A stretch of 64,000 nucleotides of DNA from Inhella proteolytica. GTDB lineage: Bacteria; Pseudomonadota; Gammaproteobacteria; Burkholderiales; Burkholderiaceae_C. Positions 44,507-57,177 of this stretch are shown piece after piece. The notes below the pieces were generated by a model. It made no database searches, was not told the DNA's origin, and worked only from the letters and a program-made list of their open reading frames with translations. A program made the translations under genes and the position numbers. How positions within the stretch are numbered: position 1 is the stretch's first letter; each line of letters begins with the position of its first letter. The stretch is taken from NCBI RefSeq assembly GCF_016093275.1, contig NZ_JAEDAK010000011.1:90731-154730 (forward strand), written 5' to 3'.

Positions 44507-46512
44507 GGTTGAACTCCGGATGCTGCCGAGGATGGCGCCGAGGCCGCCGAGGCGGATTCGGCAGGCGCGGGCAACTCGTTGGGCAGGCGCCAGGCACTCG
44601 CGGGGCGCGGCTTGCCCACCGGGGCCATGGCCTTGCCCTCGCGCATCAGGGCCAGGTCTTCCTCGCTTGGCACCACCCCCAGCAGCAGGTAGTCGAACAC
44701 GCGTCGCGCAATCGGCGCCGCCGCGGCCGAGCCGAAGCCGGCGTTTTCGACGATCACCGCCAGCGCCACCTTGGGCTCCTCCAGCGGCGCGAAGGCCATG
44801 TACCAACTGTGGTCGCGACGCCGCTCTTCCATGGTGGCGGCGTTGTACTTCTGGCCGGCCTTCAGGCCCACCGCCTGGGCCGTGCCGGTCTTGCCGCCGC
44901 TCGCGTAGGGCGCGCCGGCAAACACCCGCGTGCCGGTGCCCTGGTAGGTCACGCCATGCAGCGCGTCCTTCAGGAAATTGACGTGCTCGGGCTTGATGGG
45001 CAAGGGCTCCAGCGCATCGTTCGAGACATGGCGGCGCTCGTGCTTGACCACGTCCTCGATCTCGCGCACCAGGCGCGGCTTGAAGCGTTGCCCACCGCTG
45101 ACCAGGGTGGCCGTGGCGCTGGCCATCTGCAGCACCGTGAAGGCGTTGTAGCCCTGGCCGATGCCCAGGCTGATGGTCTCGCCGGGGAACCAGGGCTGCT
45201 TGAAGCGGCGCTTCTTCCATTCCTGGCTGGGCAGCACCCCGGTCACCTCGCCCTCCAGATCGATGCCGGTCAGGCGGCCGAAGCCCAGCGGCTTGAGCTG
45301 GTCATGGATGCGGTCCACGCCCAGTTCGTGGGCGGCGCCGTAGTAGTAGACGTTGCTCGATTCGACGATCGAGCGCCGCATGTCCATCGCACCCCCGCGT
45401 TCGTTCTCGGGGCTGCCGAAGGCGCGGCCGCCGAAGTGGTAGACCAGGGTGTCGTTGATGATGGTGTCGGTCTTGCGCACGCCGGTGTTCAGGAGCGCCA
45501 GCGCCATGAAGGGTTTGAAGGTCGAGCCCGGCGGGTAGGTGCCACGCAGCGCGCGGTTCAGCAGCGGCTTGTCGATCGATTCATTCAGCAGCTTCCAGCT
45601 CTCGGCGTCGATGCCATCCACAAAGAGATTGGGGTCGAAGCCCGGCTTGGAGACGAAGGCCAGCACCTCGCCGTTGCGCGGGTCCAGCGCCACCAGGGCG
45701 CCACGGCGGTTGCCGAACATCTCCTCCACCAGATGCTGCAGCCGGATGTCGATCGAGAGCTGCAGGGTGTTGCCCGGCGTGGGCGGCTTGTGGCCGAGGC
45801 TGCGCACCGCGCGCCCGCCGGCACTGGTCTCAACCTGCTGGTAGCCGGTGATGCCGTGCAGTTCGGCCTCATAGGCCTGCTCCACGCCGAGCTTGCCGAT
45901 GTAGTCGGTGCCCTTGTAGTTGGCCAGGCGCTCGTCCTCCCAGTCCTCCATGGCCTCGCGCTCGCGCGGATTGATGCGCCCGATGTAGCCGAGCAGATGG
46001 CTGCCCACTTCGCCCATCGGGTACTGACGGAACAGGCGCGCCTGCACGTCCACACCCGGGAAGCGCCAGCGCTGCGCCGTGAAGCGCGCAACCTCGGCGT
46101 CGCTGAGGCGGTTGCGGATCGGCAGCGAGTCGAAGCGCTTGCCGTCGGCCAGCAGGCGGAAGAAGCGGCGCCGGTCGCGCGGCTGGATCTCGACGAGTTC
46201 GCCCAGGCGGTCGATCAAGGCGTCCAGCTCGCCCTCGATCTGCGAAGGCGTGATCTCCAGCGTGTAGGCGGAGTAATTACTGGCCAGCACCACGCCGTTG
46301 CGGTCCTTGATGAGGCCTCGGTTCGGTGCGATGGGCAGCACGGTGACGCGGTTGTTCTCGGCCGCCTGATGCAGCTCCTCATGCCGCAGCACCTGCAGCG
46401 TGAAGAGCCGGAACACCAGCAGCGCGAAACACAGCAGCACGAAGGCGATGGCCGCCCAGATGCGAAGCCGAAAACGCGCCAGCTCGCGGACCGAATCGCG
46501 GATCAAGCTCAT
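44503..46512 (-). CDS. mrdA: Penicillin-binding protein 2 (elongation transpeptidase)
   Basis: PBP2 cross-links peptidoglycan in the elongasome. The 669-residue protein has one N-terminal membrane helix (~19–39), the pedestal domain (DRNGVVLASN…YTLEITPSQI) and a transpeptidase domain with GSTFKP (active-site Ser), SSN in IVESSNVYYYG and KTG in ASGGKTGTAQ. The C-terminus is Pro/Ser/Ala-rich. It lies between mreD (4-nt gap) and mrdB (4-nt overlap). Confidence 0.97.
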   Translation of the reverse strand: MSLIRDSVRELARFRLRIWAAIAFVLLCFALLVFRLFTLQVLRHEELHQAAENNRVTVLPIAPNRGLIKDRNGVVLASNYSAYTLEITPSQIEGELDALIDRLGELVEIQPRDRRRFFRLLADGKRFDSLPIRNRLSDAEVARFTAQRWRFPGVDVQARLFRQYPMGEVGSHLLGYIGRINPREREAMEDWEDERLANYKGTDYIGKLGVEQAYEAELHGITGYQQVETSAGGRAVRSLGHKPPTPGNTLQLSIDIRLQHLVEEMFGNRRGALVALDPRNGEVLAFVSKPGFDPNLFVDGIDAESWKLLNESIDKPLLNRALRGTYPPGSTFKPFMALALLNTGVRKTDTIINDTLVYHFGGRAFGSPENERGGAMDMRRSIVESSNVYYYGAAHELGVDRIHDQLKPLGFGRLTGIDLEGEVTGVLPSQEWKKRRFKQPWFPGETISLGIGQGYNAFTVLQMASATATLVSGGQRFKPRLVREIEDVVKHERRHVSNDALEPLPIKPEHVNFLKDALHGVTYQGTGTRVFAGAPYASGGKTGTAQAVGLKAGQKYNAATMEERRRDHSWYMAFAPLEEPKVALAVIVENAGFGSAAAAPIARRVFDYLLLGVVPSEEDLALMREGKAMAPVGKPRPASAWRLPNELPAPAESASAASAPSSAASGVQP

Positions 46513-46516
46513 GCGC

Positions 46517-47038
46517 TCACAAAGGTCTGTGCTCGTCGCGATCGGGGGCGCGGCGCTGCGGGGCCAGCAGCAGCGCCGTCGCCATCGGCCACAGCAGGGC
46601 CTCGAACACAGGCGCCAGCAGCAGCCAGGGGCTCGGCGCCATGCCGCCAAAGGCCATGCGCACCAGGAACTGCAGCAGGTGCGCGGCAAAGAACAGCGGC
46701 AGCACCTGCGCGGTCTGCTCCCACACGCCGAACCAGAGCAGGCGACGGTGCAGGCTCACCCCCAGGAAGGCCAGGCCGCTGTAGGCCAGTGCGTGCTGGC
46801 CCAGCACCGCGCCCTGGTGCACATCGATCAGCAGCCCGAGCAGAAAGGCCCAGCCCACGCCGATGCGGCGCGGCTGGTGCACGTTCCAGAACACCAGCAC
46901 CACGGCCAGCAGACGGGGCATGGCCGGCTGGGGGCCGAGCGGCAGCATGTCAGCCAGCAAGGCCAGCAGCAGGCTCAGGCCGATGAACCAGGGTTTGGCC
47001 GGCAGCAGCAGCTGGCCGGAACCGCGCGGCATGATCAT
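46517..47038 (-). CDS. mreD: Rod-shape-determining membrane protein MreD
   Basis: The 173-residue protein has five to six membrane helices and the MreD pattern (LPLGPQPAMPRLLAVVLVFWNVHQPRRIGVGWAFLLGLLIDVHQGAVLGQHAL). It bridges MreC and the RodA/PBP2 complex at the inner membrane. It overlaps mreC by 4 nt. Confidence 0.93.
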   Translation of the reverse strand: MIMPRGSGQLLLPAKPWFIGLSLLLALLADMLPLGPQPAMPRLLAVVLVFWNVHQPRRIGVGWAFLLGLLIDVHQGAVLGQHALAYSGLAFLGVSLHRRLLWFGVWEQTAQVLPLFFAAHLLQFLVRMAFGGMAPSPWLLLAPVFEALLWPMATALLLAPQRRAPDRDEHRPL

Positions 47039-47946
47039 CGGCGCCCCTTTTCCGAAGCGGCGGCCGCCTCGGCCTGCTCCGCCTTGGCGGCTTCGGCACG
47101 CGCCTGCGGCGCCAGCACCAGCACCTGGCGCGCCCCATCGGCGCGCGCCAAGGGCTGGGCCAGCACGCGCGCAAAGCTGGTCTGGCCGCGCCGCTCCACC
47201 AGGCTCACCTGGGCCACCGGCAGCCCGGGCGGGTAAACACCGTCCAGGCCCGAGGTCACCAGGGCATCACCGGTCTTGATGTCGGCATTGGCCGCCACGA
47301 AGCGCAGCTCCAGCCCGGCATGGCGCTCGCCGCCATAGGCCACCATCAGCGCCTGGGTGCGGGCGTTCAGCACCGGGATGCTGGCGTCGCGGTCGGTCAG
47401 CAGCATCACCTCGGCGGACTGCAGGTGCACGCGCGTCAGCTGCCCGAGAACCCCGCGCTCGTCGATGACGGCCGCGCCCGGCTGCACGCCATCTGCGCGG
47501 CCGCGATCGATCACCAGGCGGCGGCTGTACAGATCGCCCGACTGGAACAGCACATCGGCCGCGCGCGAGCTCACCGGCAGGCTGCCCTGCAGACCGAGCT
47601 GGCGGCGCAGCGCCTCGTTCTCGCGCTCCAGGGTCTGGGTGCGCGCCAGCACCAGTGCCTGCTGGGCCAGCAGGTTGCGGGCGGCCTGCTCGGCCTGCAT
47701 GGCGGCACGCGCGCCGCGCAGGCGGTCGCGCAGCTCGTCCCAGGCGTCCACCGGAGCCAGCAGCGCACGCTGCACCGGGTTGAGCACGGTGGCCAGCGCG
47801 CTGCGCAGCGGGTTGACGAGACCGAAGCGCGCGTCGGCCGCCATCAGCACGAGCGAGAGCGCGGCGCAGAAGAGCAGCTTGTTGAGCGCCGTCGGCCCCT
47901 GGCGGAACAGCGGCGGCGGGCGGCGGTCCAGGGTGGCAAGGGCCAC
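47035..47946 (-). CDS. mreC: Rod-shape-determining protein MreC
   Basis: The 303-residue bitopic protein has a membrane helix near 24–42, a coiled coil (~65–115) and the periplasmic beta-barrel domain (LVIDRGRADGVQPGAAVIDERGVLGQL … GDALVTSGLDGVYPPGLPVAQV). The Ala/Glu-rich tail (~280–303) is unstructured. It follows mreB by 15 nt. Confidence 0.95.
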   Translation of the reverse strand: MALATLDRRPPPLFRQGPTALNKLLFCAALSLVLMAADARFGLVNPLRSALATVLNPVQRALLAPVDAWDELRDRLRGARAAMQAEQAARNLLAQQALVLARTQTLERENEALRRQLGLQGSLPVSSRAADVLFQSGDLYSRRLVIDRGRADGVQPGAAVIDERGVLGQLTRVHLQSAEVMLLTDRDASIPVLNARTQALMVAYGGERHAGLELRFVAANADIKTGDALVTSGLDGVYPPGLPVAQVSLVERRGQTSFARVLAQPLARADGARQVLVLAPQARAEAAKAEQAEAAAASEKGRR

Positions 47947-47961
47947 TGAACCCTCCCGGTG

Positions 47962-51002
<3,041 letters not shown>

Positions 51003-51003
51003 C

Positions 51004-52455
51004 ATGACGACCAAATCCAAACTCGTGCGGGGCTACGAGGTCGTGATCGGCCTGGAAAACCATGTCCAGCTGAGCACCGCCTCGAAGATCTTCAGCGGCA
51101 GCTCGACCGCCTTCGGCGCCGCCCCCAACACCCAGGCCTCGGCCGTGGACCTGGCCCTGCCCGGCACGCTGCCGGTGCTGAACCGCGGTGCGGTCGAGCG
51201 CGCGATCCGCTTCGGTCTGGCGGTGGGCGCGCACATCGCGCCGCTGTCCATCTTTGCGCGCAAGAACTACTTCTACCCGGACCTGCCCAAGGGCTACCAG
51301 ATCAGCCAGTACGAGATCCCGGTGGTGCAGGGCGGCCAGGTGCGCTTCTTCGTGGGCGAGCAGGAGCATGTGGTCAACCTGACCCGCGCCCACCTGGAAG
51401 AGGACGCGGGCAAGAGCCTGCACGAGGACTACCACGGCCAGAGCGGCATCGACCTGAACCGCGCCGGCACGCCGCTGCTGGAGATCGTCTCCGAGCCCGA
51501 GATGCGCAGCGCCGAGGAAGCCTGCGAGTACGCCAAGACCCTGCACGCGCTGGTGATGTGGCTGGGCATCTGCGACGGCAATATGCAGGAGGGCTCGTTC
51601 CGCTGCGATGTGAACGTCTCGGTTCGCAAGCCCGGCGCGCCCTTCGGCACGCGCCGCGAGATCAAGAACCTGAACAGCTTCAAGTTCCTGATCCAGGCGG
51701 TGAACTACGAGGTCAACTGGCAGATCGACCAGATCGAGGATGGCCTGGAGATTCAGCAGGCCACCGTGCTGTTCAACCCCGACACCGGCGAGACCCGCGC
51801 GATGCGCAGCAAGGAAGACGCGGCCGACTACCGCTACTTCCCCGACCCCGACCTGCCGCCGCTGCTGATCGGCGCCGACTGGGTGGAACGCGTGAAGGCC
51901 GAGCTGCCCGAGTTGCCGGCGGTGATGGCCGCGCGCTTCGCCAGCCAGGACGGCCTGCCCGCTTACGACGCCCAGATGATGACCGCCAGCCTGCCCGTGG
52001 CGCGCTACTACGAGGCCGCCAAGGCCGCGGGTGCAAGTCCGAAGCTGGTGGCCAACTGGGTGATGGGCGAAATCTCGCGCCGCCTGAACGCGGAGGAGAA
52101 GGGCATCGAGGCCGCGCCCGTGGGCCCCGCCCTGCTGGCGCAGCTGATCGCCCGCATCAGCGACGGCACGATCAGCAACAACGCCGCACGCCAGGTGTTC
52201 GAAGCCCTTTGGGCGGGTGAATCCACCGACGTGGATGCCGTCATCGAGGCCAAGGGCCTGAAGCAGATGAGCGACACTGGCGAGCTTGAGCGCATCCTCG
52301 ACGAGGTCCTGGCCGCCAATGGCAAGTCGGTGGAGGAGTTCCGCGCCGGCAAGGACAAGGCCTTCAACGCCCTGGTCGGCCAGGCCATGAAGGCCACCAA
52401 GGGCAAGGCCAACCCCGGCCTGGTGAACGAGCTGCTGAAGAAGAAGCTGGGCTGA
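51004..52455 (+). CDS. gatB: Glu/Asp-tRNA amidotransferase subunit B
   Basis: GatB activates the tRNA-bound acid and transfers ammonia to it. The 483-residue protein has [31 protein letters not shown] and [10 protein letters not shown], with the GatB/YqeY helical tail at the C-terminus. It ends 6 nt from a convergent gene. Confidence 0.97.
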   Translation: MTTKSKLVRGYEVVIGLENHVQLSTASKIFSGSSTAFGAAPNTQASAVDLALPGTLPVLNRGAVERAIRFGLAVGAHIAPLSIFARKNYFYPDLPKGYQISQYEIPVVQGGQVRFFVGEQEHVVNLTRAHLEEDAGKSLHEDYHGQSGIDLNRAGTPLLEIVSEPEMRSAEEACEYAKTLHALVMWLGICDGNMQEGSFRCDVNVSVRKPGAPFGTRREIKNLNSFKFLIQAVNYEVNWQIDQIEDGLEIQQATVLFNPDTGETRAMRSKEDAADYRYFPDPDLPPLLIGADWVERVKAELPELPAVMAARFASQDGLPAYDAQMMTASLPVARYYEAAKAAGASPKLVANWVMGEISRRLNAEEKGIEAAPVGPALLAQLIARISDGTISNNAARQVFEALWAGESTDVDAVIEAKGLKQMSDTGELERILDEVLAANGKSVEEFRAGKDKAFNALVGQAMKATKGKANPGLVNELLKKKLG

Positions 52456-52461
52456 ACGGGC

Positions 52462-53184
52462 TCAGCGCCCGCTCGCCGGCGCCGAGCCGGCGGGCGGTGC
52501 GCTCGCGGCCAAGGCCGCATTCACCGCCGCCTCCACATCGCGGGCGTTCGGCGGCGGCCCCAGTGAGCCCGGAAGCGCACCGGCCCAGAGCTTCTCCAGG
52601 CGCGCCAGCTCCATGTCGTAGCGGATGTTGACGCGCACCTTCTCGGCGTTCTGCTGCGAAATGAAGTGGCGCTGCGCCTCGGTGGCAGCGTCGTTCACGT
52701 CGAACTGCTGCCGGAGTTTGGGCGGCAGCGGCTTGCCCTTGTAGAACTCGGCTTCCTCGTCCAGTGACTTGCGCTCGCGGGCCAGGTCGCTGAGGCGCTT
52801 GACGCTCAGCTCGGTGGCCTTGACCAGATCGTCCAGCGCGGCGGTGCGCGCCACGTCGTGCTGCGTGCGGTTGCGAAAGCGCGTCAGCAGATTGCGGTCA
52901 TGCCGGGCCGCGTCGGCCTGCGCGGCCCGCTTGCCGGCCAGCTCGCGCTGGCGCAATTCCTCGGCCGCACGCTCTTCCGGCGACTGCGCCGGCGGCAGCT
53001 TGGCCCGCACGCTGCCATCGTTGCGGTGCACGATCTGCTCGGTGCCCTTGCACTCGGGTATCGGGCGGTCCGAGGTCAGGCGCCGGCCATCGGCCGTGAC
53101 GCAGCTGTAGATCTTGGCGCCCGGCACCTGGGCATACGCCGCGCCCAGGGCCAGCCACAGGATGCAGGGCAGCAGGCGGCGCAC
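52462..53184 (-). CDS. Secreted DUF4124-like protein with long coiled region
   Basis: The 240-residue protein is read from GTG 53184 (MRRLLPCILWLALGAAYAQ), which gives a clean signal peptide; no ATG fits as well. The mature N-terminus VPGAKIYSCVTADGRRLTSDRPIPEC is like DUF4124 domains, with a two-Cys strand pair. A long charged helical region (~60–200) and an Ala/Pro tail follow. The function is unknown and the location probably periplasmic. It starts 4 nt after the pyrE stop, so it may be co-transcribed with pyrE. Confidence 0.75.
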   Translation of the reverse strand: MRRLLPCILWLALGAAYAQVPGAKIYSCVTADGRRLTSDRPIPECKGTEQIVHRNDGSVRAKLPPAQSPEERAAEELRQRELAGKRAAQADAARHDRNLLTRFRNRTQHDVARTAALDDLVKATELSVKRLSDLARERKSLDEEAEFYKGKPLPPKLRQQFDVNDAATEAQRHFISQQNAEKVRVNIRYDMELARLEKLWAGALPGSLGPPPNARDVEAAVNAALAASAPPAGSAPASGR

Positions 53185-53188
53185 GGCC

Positions 53189-53848
53189 TCAGACTCCGTA
53201 ACGCTCACGGTAGGCCTGCACGCGCTGGGCGTGCTCGGCCAGGGCCGGGTCGTCGCGCAGGAAGTCGAGCAGATCCGCCAGACCGGCGATCGCCCAGACC
53301 GGCAAGCCCAGCTCGCGCTGCACCCACTGCACGGCCGAATGCGGCAGGTCGACACCGTTCTCGGCCGCCTTCTCCTGCCGATCCAGGGCGATGGCCACAC
53401 CGGCCGGCGTGGCACCGGCGGCACGGATCAGCTGGATCGACTCGCGCACCGAGGTGCCGGCACTGATGACGTCGTCGACGATCAGCACCCGCCCCTGGAG
53501 CGGCGCGCCCACCAGGGTGCCGCCCTCGCCGTGGTCCTTGGCTTCCTTGCGGTTGTAGGCGAAGGGCTTGTTATGCCCCAGGCGCGCCAGTTCGATCGCC
53601 AGGGCTGCGGCCAGGGTGATGCCCTTGTAGGCCGGGCCGAAGATGACGTCGAACTCGTCCACGTGCGGCAAGAGACGCTGCGCGTAGGCCTGGGCCAGGC
53701 GGCCGATCTTGGCGCCGTCGTCAAACAGGCCGGCATTGAAGAAGTAGGGGCTGAGTCGCCCCGCCTTGGTCTTGAATTCGCCGAAGCGCAGCACGCCGGC
53801 CTGAACGGCGAAGGCGACAAAGTCTTGGGCAGTGCGATCGTGGGCCAT
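53189..53848 (-). CDS. pyrE: Orotate phosphoribosyltransferase
   Basis: PyrE makes orotidine 5'-phosphate from orotate and PRPP in pyrimidine synthesis. The 219 residues from ATG 53848 include FGEFKTKAGRLSPYFFNAGLF and the PRPP-binding motif VLIVDDVISAGTSVRE. The frame continues upstream to a GTG, but that segment lacks family similarity. TAGAAT (53861–53856) sits 7 nt before this ATG, suggesting a leaderless mRNA. Confidence 0.95.
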   Translation of the reverse strand: MAHDRTAQDFVAFAVQAGVLRFGEFKTKAGRLSPYFFNAGLFDDGAKIGRLAQAYAQRLLPHVDEFDVIFGPAYKGITLAAALAIELARLGHNKPFAYNRKEAKDHGEGGTLVGAPLQGRVLIVDDVISAGTSVRESIQLIRAAGATPAGVAIALDRQEKAAENGVDLPHSAVQWVQRELGLPVWAIAGLADLLDFLRDDPALAEHAQRVQAYRERYGV

Positions 53849-53855
53849 CGGAACG

Positions 53856-53861
53856 ATTCTA
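53856..53861 (-). promoter_or_regulatory. -10-like element 7 nt before pyrE
   Basis: TAGAAT on the minus strand, a 7-nt spacer, then ATG 53848. The -35 is not obvious. Confidence 0.5.
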
Positions 53862-53976
53862 GGCAGCGGCCAGGGCCGCGCCCCAGGGAATGCCAGAAGG
53901 AGCAACGCCGCGCGAACGCGCGGCGTTGTCGGCTTCACGGTTCACGAAGGAACCGGGTGACGGCGGCTGGGCCGGC

Positions 53977-56214
53977 TCAGAACATCGCCTTGAAGGCCAG
54001 CCCGTAGGTGCGGGGCTCGTTGACGAAACCGGTCAGGTTGTTGAAGTCGATGCCCCCGGTGACGCGGATCTGGTTGGTGATGTTGCGCACGAAGCCGGCC
54101 ACCTCGTACTGGCCATTGCCCCACAGATAGCCGACGCGCAGGCCGCCCTCGGTCAGCGCCTTGCCGGTGTACTCGGCGGCGTCGTAGAGGAAGAAGTTGA
54201 CCTTGGAGCGATAGGCCCAGTCGGTGTAGAGGTAGACCTCGTCGCCATTGGCCAGCGGGATGCTCCAGCGTGCCGTGAAGTTGGCGGTCCACTTCGGTGC
54301 CTGCGGCATCGGGTTGCCATTCAGGTCCACCGTGGGGGCGAACTTGAAGGCGGCCGGGTTGGCCGGCACGAGGATGCGATCCAGCACGGTGCAGCCCGAA
54401 CCGCAGGCCTCGGCAGCCAGGTTGGCGTCCTTGAACTTGGTGTTGTTCAGCGAGACGCCGGCGGTCAGCAGCACGTCCGGGTGCGGCAGCAGGTCCAGAT
54501 TGAGCTCGAAGCCGTTGCCGGTCGACTTGGCGGCATTGATCAGGCGGTTGAAGTTGGCGCCGCCGCCCACCGCGGTGAGCTGCTGGTTCTTGACCTCGTA
54601 ATTGAAGACCGAAGCCGACAGGCGCGCCTTGCGGTTCCAGAAGTCTCCCTTGACGCCGAACTCGATCGACTTGACGTCCTCGGGCTTGGCTTGGCTTTGC
54701 GGGCCGAAGGCCGAAGCCGGCTGCATGGAGCTGGCACGGAAGCCCGTGGCGTAGCGGGTGTAGAGGTTGACCGCCTTGTCGAGCGAGTAGGTGGCGGAAA
54801 GGTCCCAGCTCCACTTGCTGTCGCTGGTGGAGGCGCTGGTGCCCGCGCTGGTGTTCACTGGCCCGGTGGTGCTCAGGTCCTTCTCGTCCTTCGTGTAACG
54901 CAGGCCGGCGCGCATCTTCAGGTCGCGCGTGAGGTCGTAGTTGACGGCGCCGAACAGGGCCGCGGCCTTGTTGGTCTGGCGCGTCAGCGTGGTGGTGTTC
55001 GGCTGGTGCGTAAAGGCGTTGTAGTCGATCGATTCGATCGTGTACTGCTCATCGAACAGGTAGACACCGCCCTGCCAGCGCAGCGGGCCGCCGTCCTTGG
55101 ATTCCAGGCGCACTTCCTGGGAGAGCTGGCGGTGGTCGCGCAGGCCGTCCGAGGTCTCCACCGGGAAGGGAATGAAGCCCGGGCCCATGGGCTGGGCGAA
55201 CACGGCGCCGTAGCCGCCGTCGATGTCGCCGCGCGAGAACGGCTCCACCGTCTCCCAGCCGGTGATCGAGTAGATGTTCAGCCCGGGCAGCGACCACTTC
55301 AGGCGCGCACTCGCGCCGGTCTGGGTGATCTGCTGCTCGTTGATGCCGTCGATCGACACGCGCTTGGGGTCGAAGCCGTCCACCAGGTCATTCGTGCCGG
55401 GCTTGATGATGTTGGCGCGGAACAGGCGCGGGCTGCCGTTCAGGTCGCGGTGGTGCACATTGAGGAGCGCGCTGAATTCCTTGTGCGGCTCGTACAGGGC
55501 CTGGATGCGCAGGCCGGTGTCGGTATAGCCCTCGGTCTTGGGCGTCACCGCGCCGGGCAGGGTGTTCTTCACCCAGTCCTTGCGGTGCTGGGTCTGGCCC
55601 GAGAAGCGCGCCGCCCAGTCGCCGCCCAGCGGCAGGTTGAAGGCGCCTTCCAGGTTCACCATGCCCTGGCTGCCGGCGCTGATGCTGGCGTAGCCGTTCT
55701 GCTTCTGGCTGGGCTTGACGGACTCGAACTTCACCACACCGGCCGGCGTGTTGCGGCCGAACAGGGTGCCCTGCGGGCCGGCCACCACTTCGACGTTGGC
55801 TTGGTCGAACACCGGGAAGCCCTTGAGGATGGGGTTCTCCTGGATCACGTCGTCATAGATCACCGACACCGGCTGCGAGGCGTTCAGACGGAAATCGGTG
55901 TTGCCGTAGCCGCGGATGTAGAAGCGCGGGAAGGCGCGGCCGAAGCTCGACTCGATGTTCAGGCTGGGTACGCGGCCGGAGAGGAAGCGCACGTCCTGGC
56001 CGCCGGCGGACAGCACGTCGAGCTTCTCGCCGCTGAGCTTGGAGACGGCGTTGGGCACGTCCTTGATGTTCTCGACCCGACGCTCCGCGGTGATGACCAC
56101 GGTTTCCAGCTGGTTCTTGTCGCGCTTCTCTTCTTCCTGGGCCTGGGCAAAGGCGGGCAGGGCGGCGGCCAGGGCCAGGCTGAGCAGGGTGGGACGCAGA
56201 GGAAGGTAGGGCAT
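53977..56214 (-). CDS. TonB-dependent outer-membrane receptor
   Basis: The 745-residue receptor has a signal peptide (1–~25, ALPAFAQA) and a TonB-box region near LETVVITAERR. The plug has NAVSKLSGEKLDVL…RFYIRGYGNTDF…VEVVAGPQGTLFGRNTPAGVVKF, and the 22-strand barrel ends in the terminal Phe (LAFKAMF). The PQGTLFGRNTPAG plug and size are like the FyuA/FhuE-related or pesticin-receptor-like group. No Fur box is visible upstream and no uptake partners adjoin, so the substrate is open. Confidence 0.93.
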   Translation of the reverse strand: MPYLPLRPTLLSLALAAALPAFAQAQEEEKRDKNQLETVVITAERRVENIKDVPNAVSKLSGEKLDVLSAGGQDVRFLSGRVPSLNIESSFGRAFPRFYIRGYGNTDFRLNASQPVSVIYDDVIQENPILKGFPVFDQANVEVVAGPQGTLFGRNTPAGVVKFESVKPSQKQNGYASISAGSQGMVNLEGAFNLPLGGDWAARFSGQTQHRKDWVKNTLPGAVTPKTEGYTDTGLRIQALYEPHKEFSALLNVHHRDLNGSPRLFRANIIKPGTNDLVDGFDPKRVSIDGINEQQITQTGASARLKWSLPGLNIYSITGWETVEPFSRGDIDGGYGAVFAQPMGPGFIPFPVETSDGLRDHRQLSQEVRLESKDGGPLRWQGGVYLFDEQYTIESIDYNAFTHQPNTTTLTRQTNKAAALFGAVNYDLTRDLKMRAGLRYTKDEKDLSTTGPVNTSAGTSASTSDSKWSWDLSATYSLDKAVNLYTRYATGFRASSMQPASAFGPQSQAKPEDVKSIEFGVKGDFWNRKARLSASVFNYEVKNQQLTAVGGGANFNRLINAAKSTGNGFELNLDLLPHPDVLLTAGVSLNNTKFKDANLAAEACGSGCTVLDRILVPANPAAFKFAPTVDLNGNPMPQAPKWTANFTARWSIPLANGDEVYLYTDWAYRSKVNFFLYDAAEYTGKALTEGGLRVGYLWGNGQYEVAGFVRNITNQIRVTGGIDFNNLTGFVNEPRTYGLAFKAMF

Positions 56215-56350
56215 GGCGGACTCTTTGTTGGAGGGACTGCGAAGCCGCCCATCTTGCCGCTGGCCCGGGGCGGTGCCGCGTCCTGTTGCGGCAATGCGTC
56301 AGCTCGGGCGCCGACGCGATACTCCGCGACCCCCTTTTGACCGCCTCCCC

Positions 56351-57133
56351 ATGCGCCTCATCACCGCCAATCTGAACGGCATCCGCTCGGCCGCCACCAA
56401 GGGCTTCTTTGACTGGCTGAGCCACCAGCGCGCCGATGCCGTCGGCGTGCAGGAGGTCAAGGCCCAGGGCGATGTGGTGGCCGGCCAGTTCGACCGCTGC
56501 GGCCGCCTGCAGGGCCACTTCCACTATGCGCAGAAGAAGGGCTACTCGGGTGTCGGCCTGTACGTGCACCACGAGCCCTCGGACGTGCGCATCGGCTACG
56601 GCTCGGCCGAGTTCGATCTGGAGGGTCGCTGGGTCGAGGCCCGCTTCGACAAGCCCGGCCGCAAGCTCAGCCTGATCTCCTGCTACTTCCCCAGCGGCAG
56701 CAGCGGCGAGGAACGCCAGGCCGCCAAGTTCCGCTTCCTGGCCGAGATGGCGCCGCACCTGGCGGCGTTGAAGGCCGAGCGCGAGTTCATCCTGGTGGGC
56801 GACATCAACATCGCGCACAAGGAAGTCGACCTGAAGAACTGGAAGGGCAATCTGAAGAACAGTGGCTTCCTGCCCGAGGAACGCGCCTGGCTGGACCAAC
56901 TCTTCGGCGCAGCGGGCTTGGTGGACGTGTTCCGCACGCTGAACCAGAAGGAGGAGCAGTACACCTGGTGGAGCCAGCGTGGCCAGGCCTGGGCCAAGAA
57001 CGTGGGCTGGCGGCTGGATTACCAGATCGCCACCCCCGGCCTGGCGGCGCTGGCGAAGAAGGAAAAGATCCATCTGGAGCCGCGCTTCTCCGACCACGCG
57101 CCGCTGATCATCGATTACGACTTCGCGCTTTGA
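56351..57133 (+). CDS. xth: Exodeoxyribonuclease III
   Basis: A base-excision-repair AP endonuclease and 3'–5' exonuclease of the ExoIII branch, 260 residues. Motifs are TANLNGIRSA, VQEVKAQ (catalytic Glu), YSGVGLYV, LVGDINIAHKEVDLKN (Asp/Asn) and FSDHAPLIIDYDF (His). The ATG at 56351 begins the fold. A GATACT element ~27 nt upstream may be its -10. It is divergent from the TonB receptor. Confidence 0.95.
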   Translation: MRLITANLNGIRSAATKGFFDWLSHQRADAVGVQEVKAQGDVVAGQFDRCGRLQGHFHYAQKKGYSGVGLYVHHEPSDVRIGYGSAEFDLEGRWVEARFDKPGRKLSLISCYFPSGSSGEERQAAKFRFLAEMAPHLAALKAEREFILVGDINIAHKEVDLKNWKGNLKNSGFLPEERAWLDQLFGAAGLVDVFRTLNQKEEQYTWWSQRGQAWAKNVGWRLDYQIATPGLAALAKKEKIHLEPRFSDHAPLIIDYDFAL

Positions 57134-57165
57134 TCCAACTCGGGTCAGCCCGCCGGCGCGGCCCC

Positions 57166-57171
57166 TAATAT
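57166..57171 (+). promoter_or_regulatory. -10-like element 6 nt before the binding-protein gene
   Basis: TAATAT, a 6-nt spacer, then ATG 57178. No clear -35 was seen. Confidence 0.45.
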
Positions 57172-57177
57172 CGATCC

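Noticed and set aside
52474..52492. Terminator between convergent gatB and the DUF4124-like gene
   Set aside because: CGCCGGC/GCCGGCG forms a stem, but it lies within the DUF4124-like coding sequence and has no T-run on either strand.
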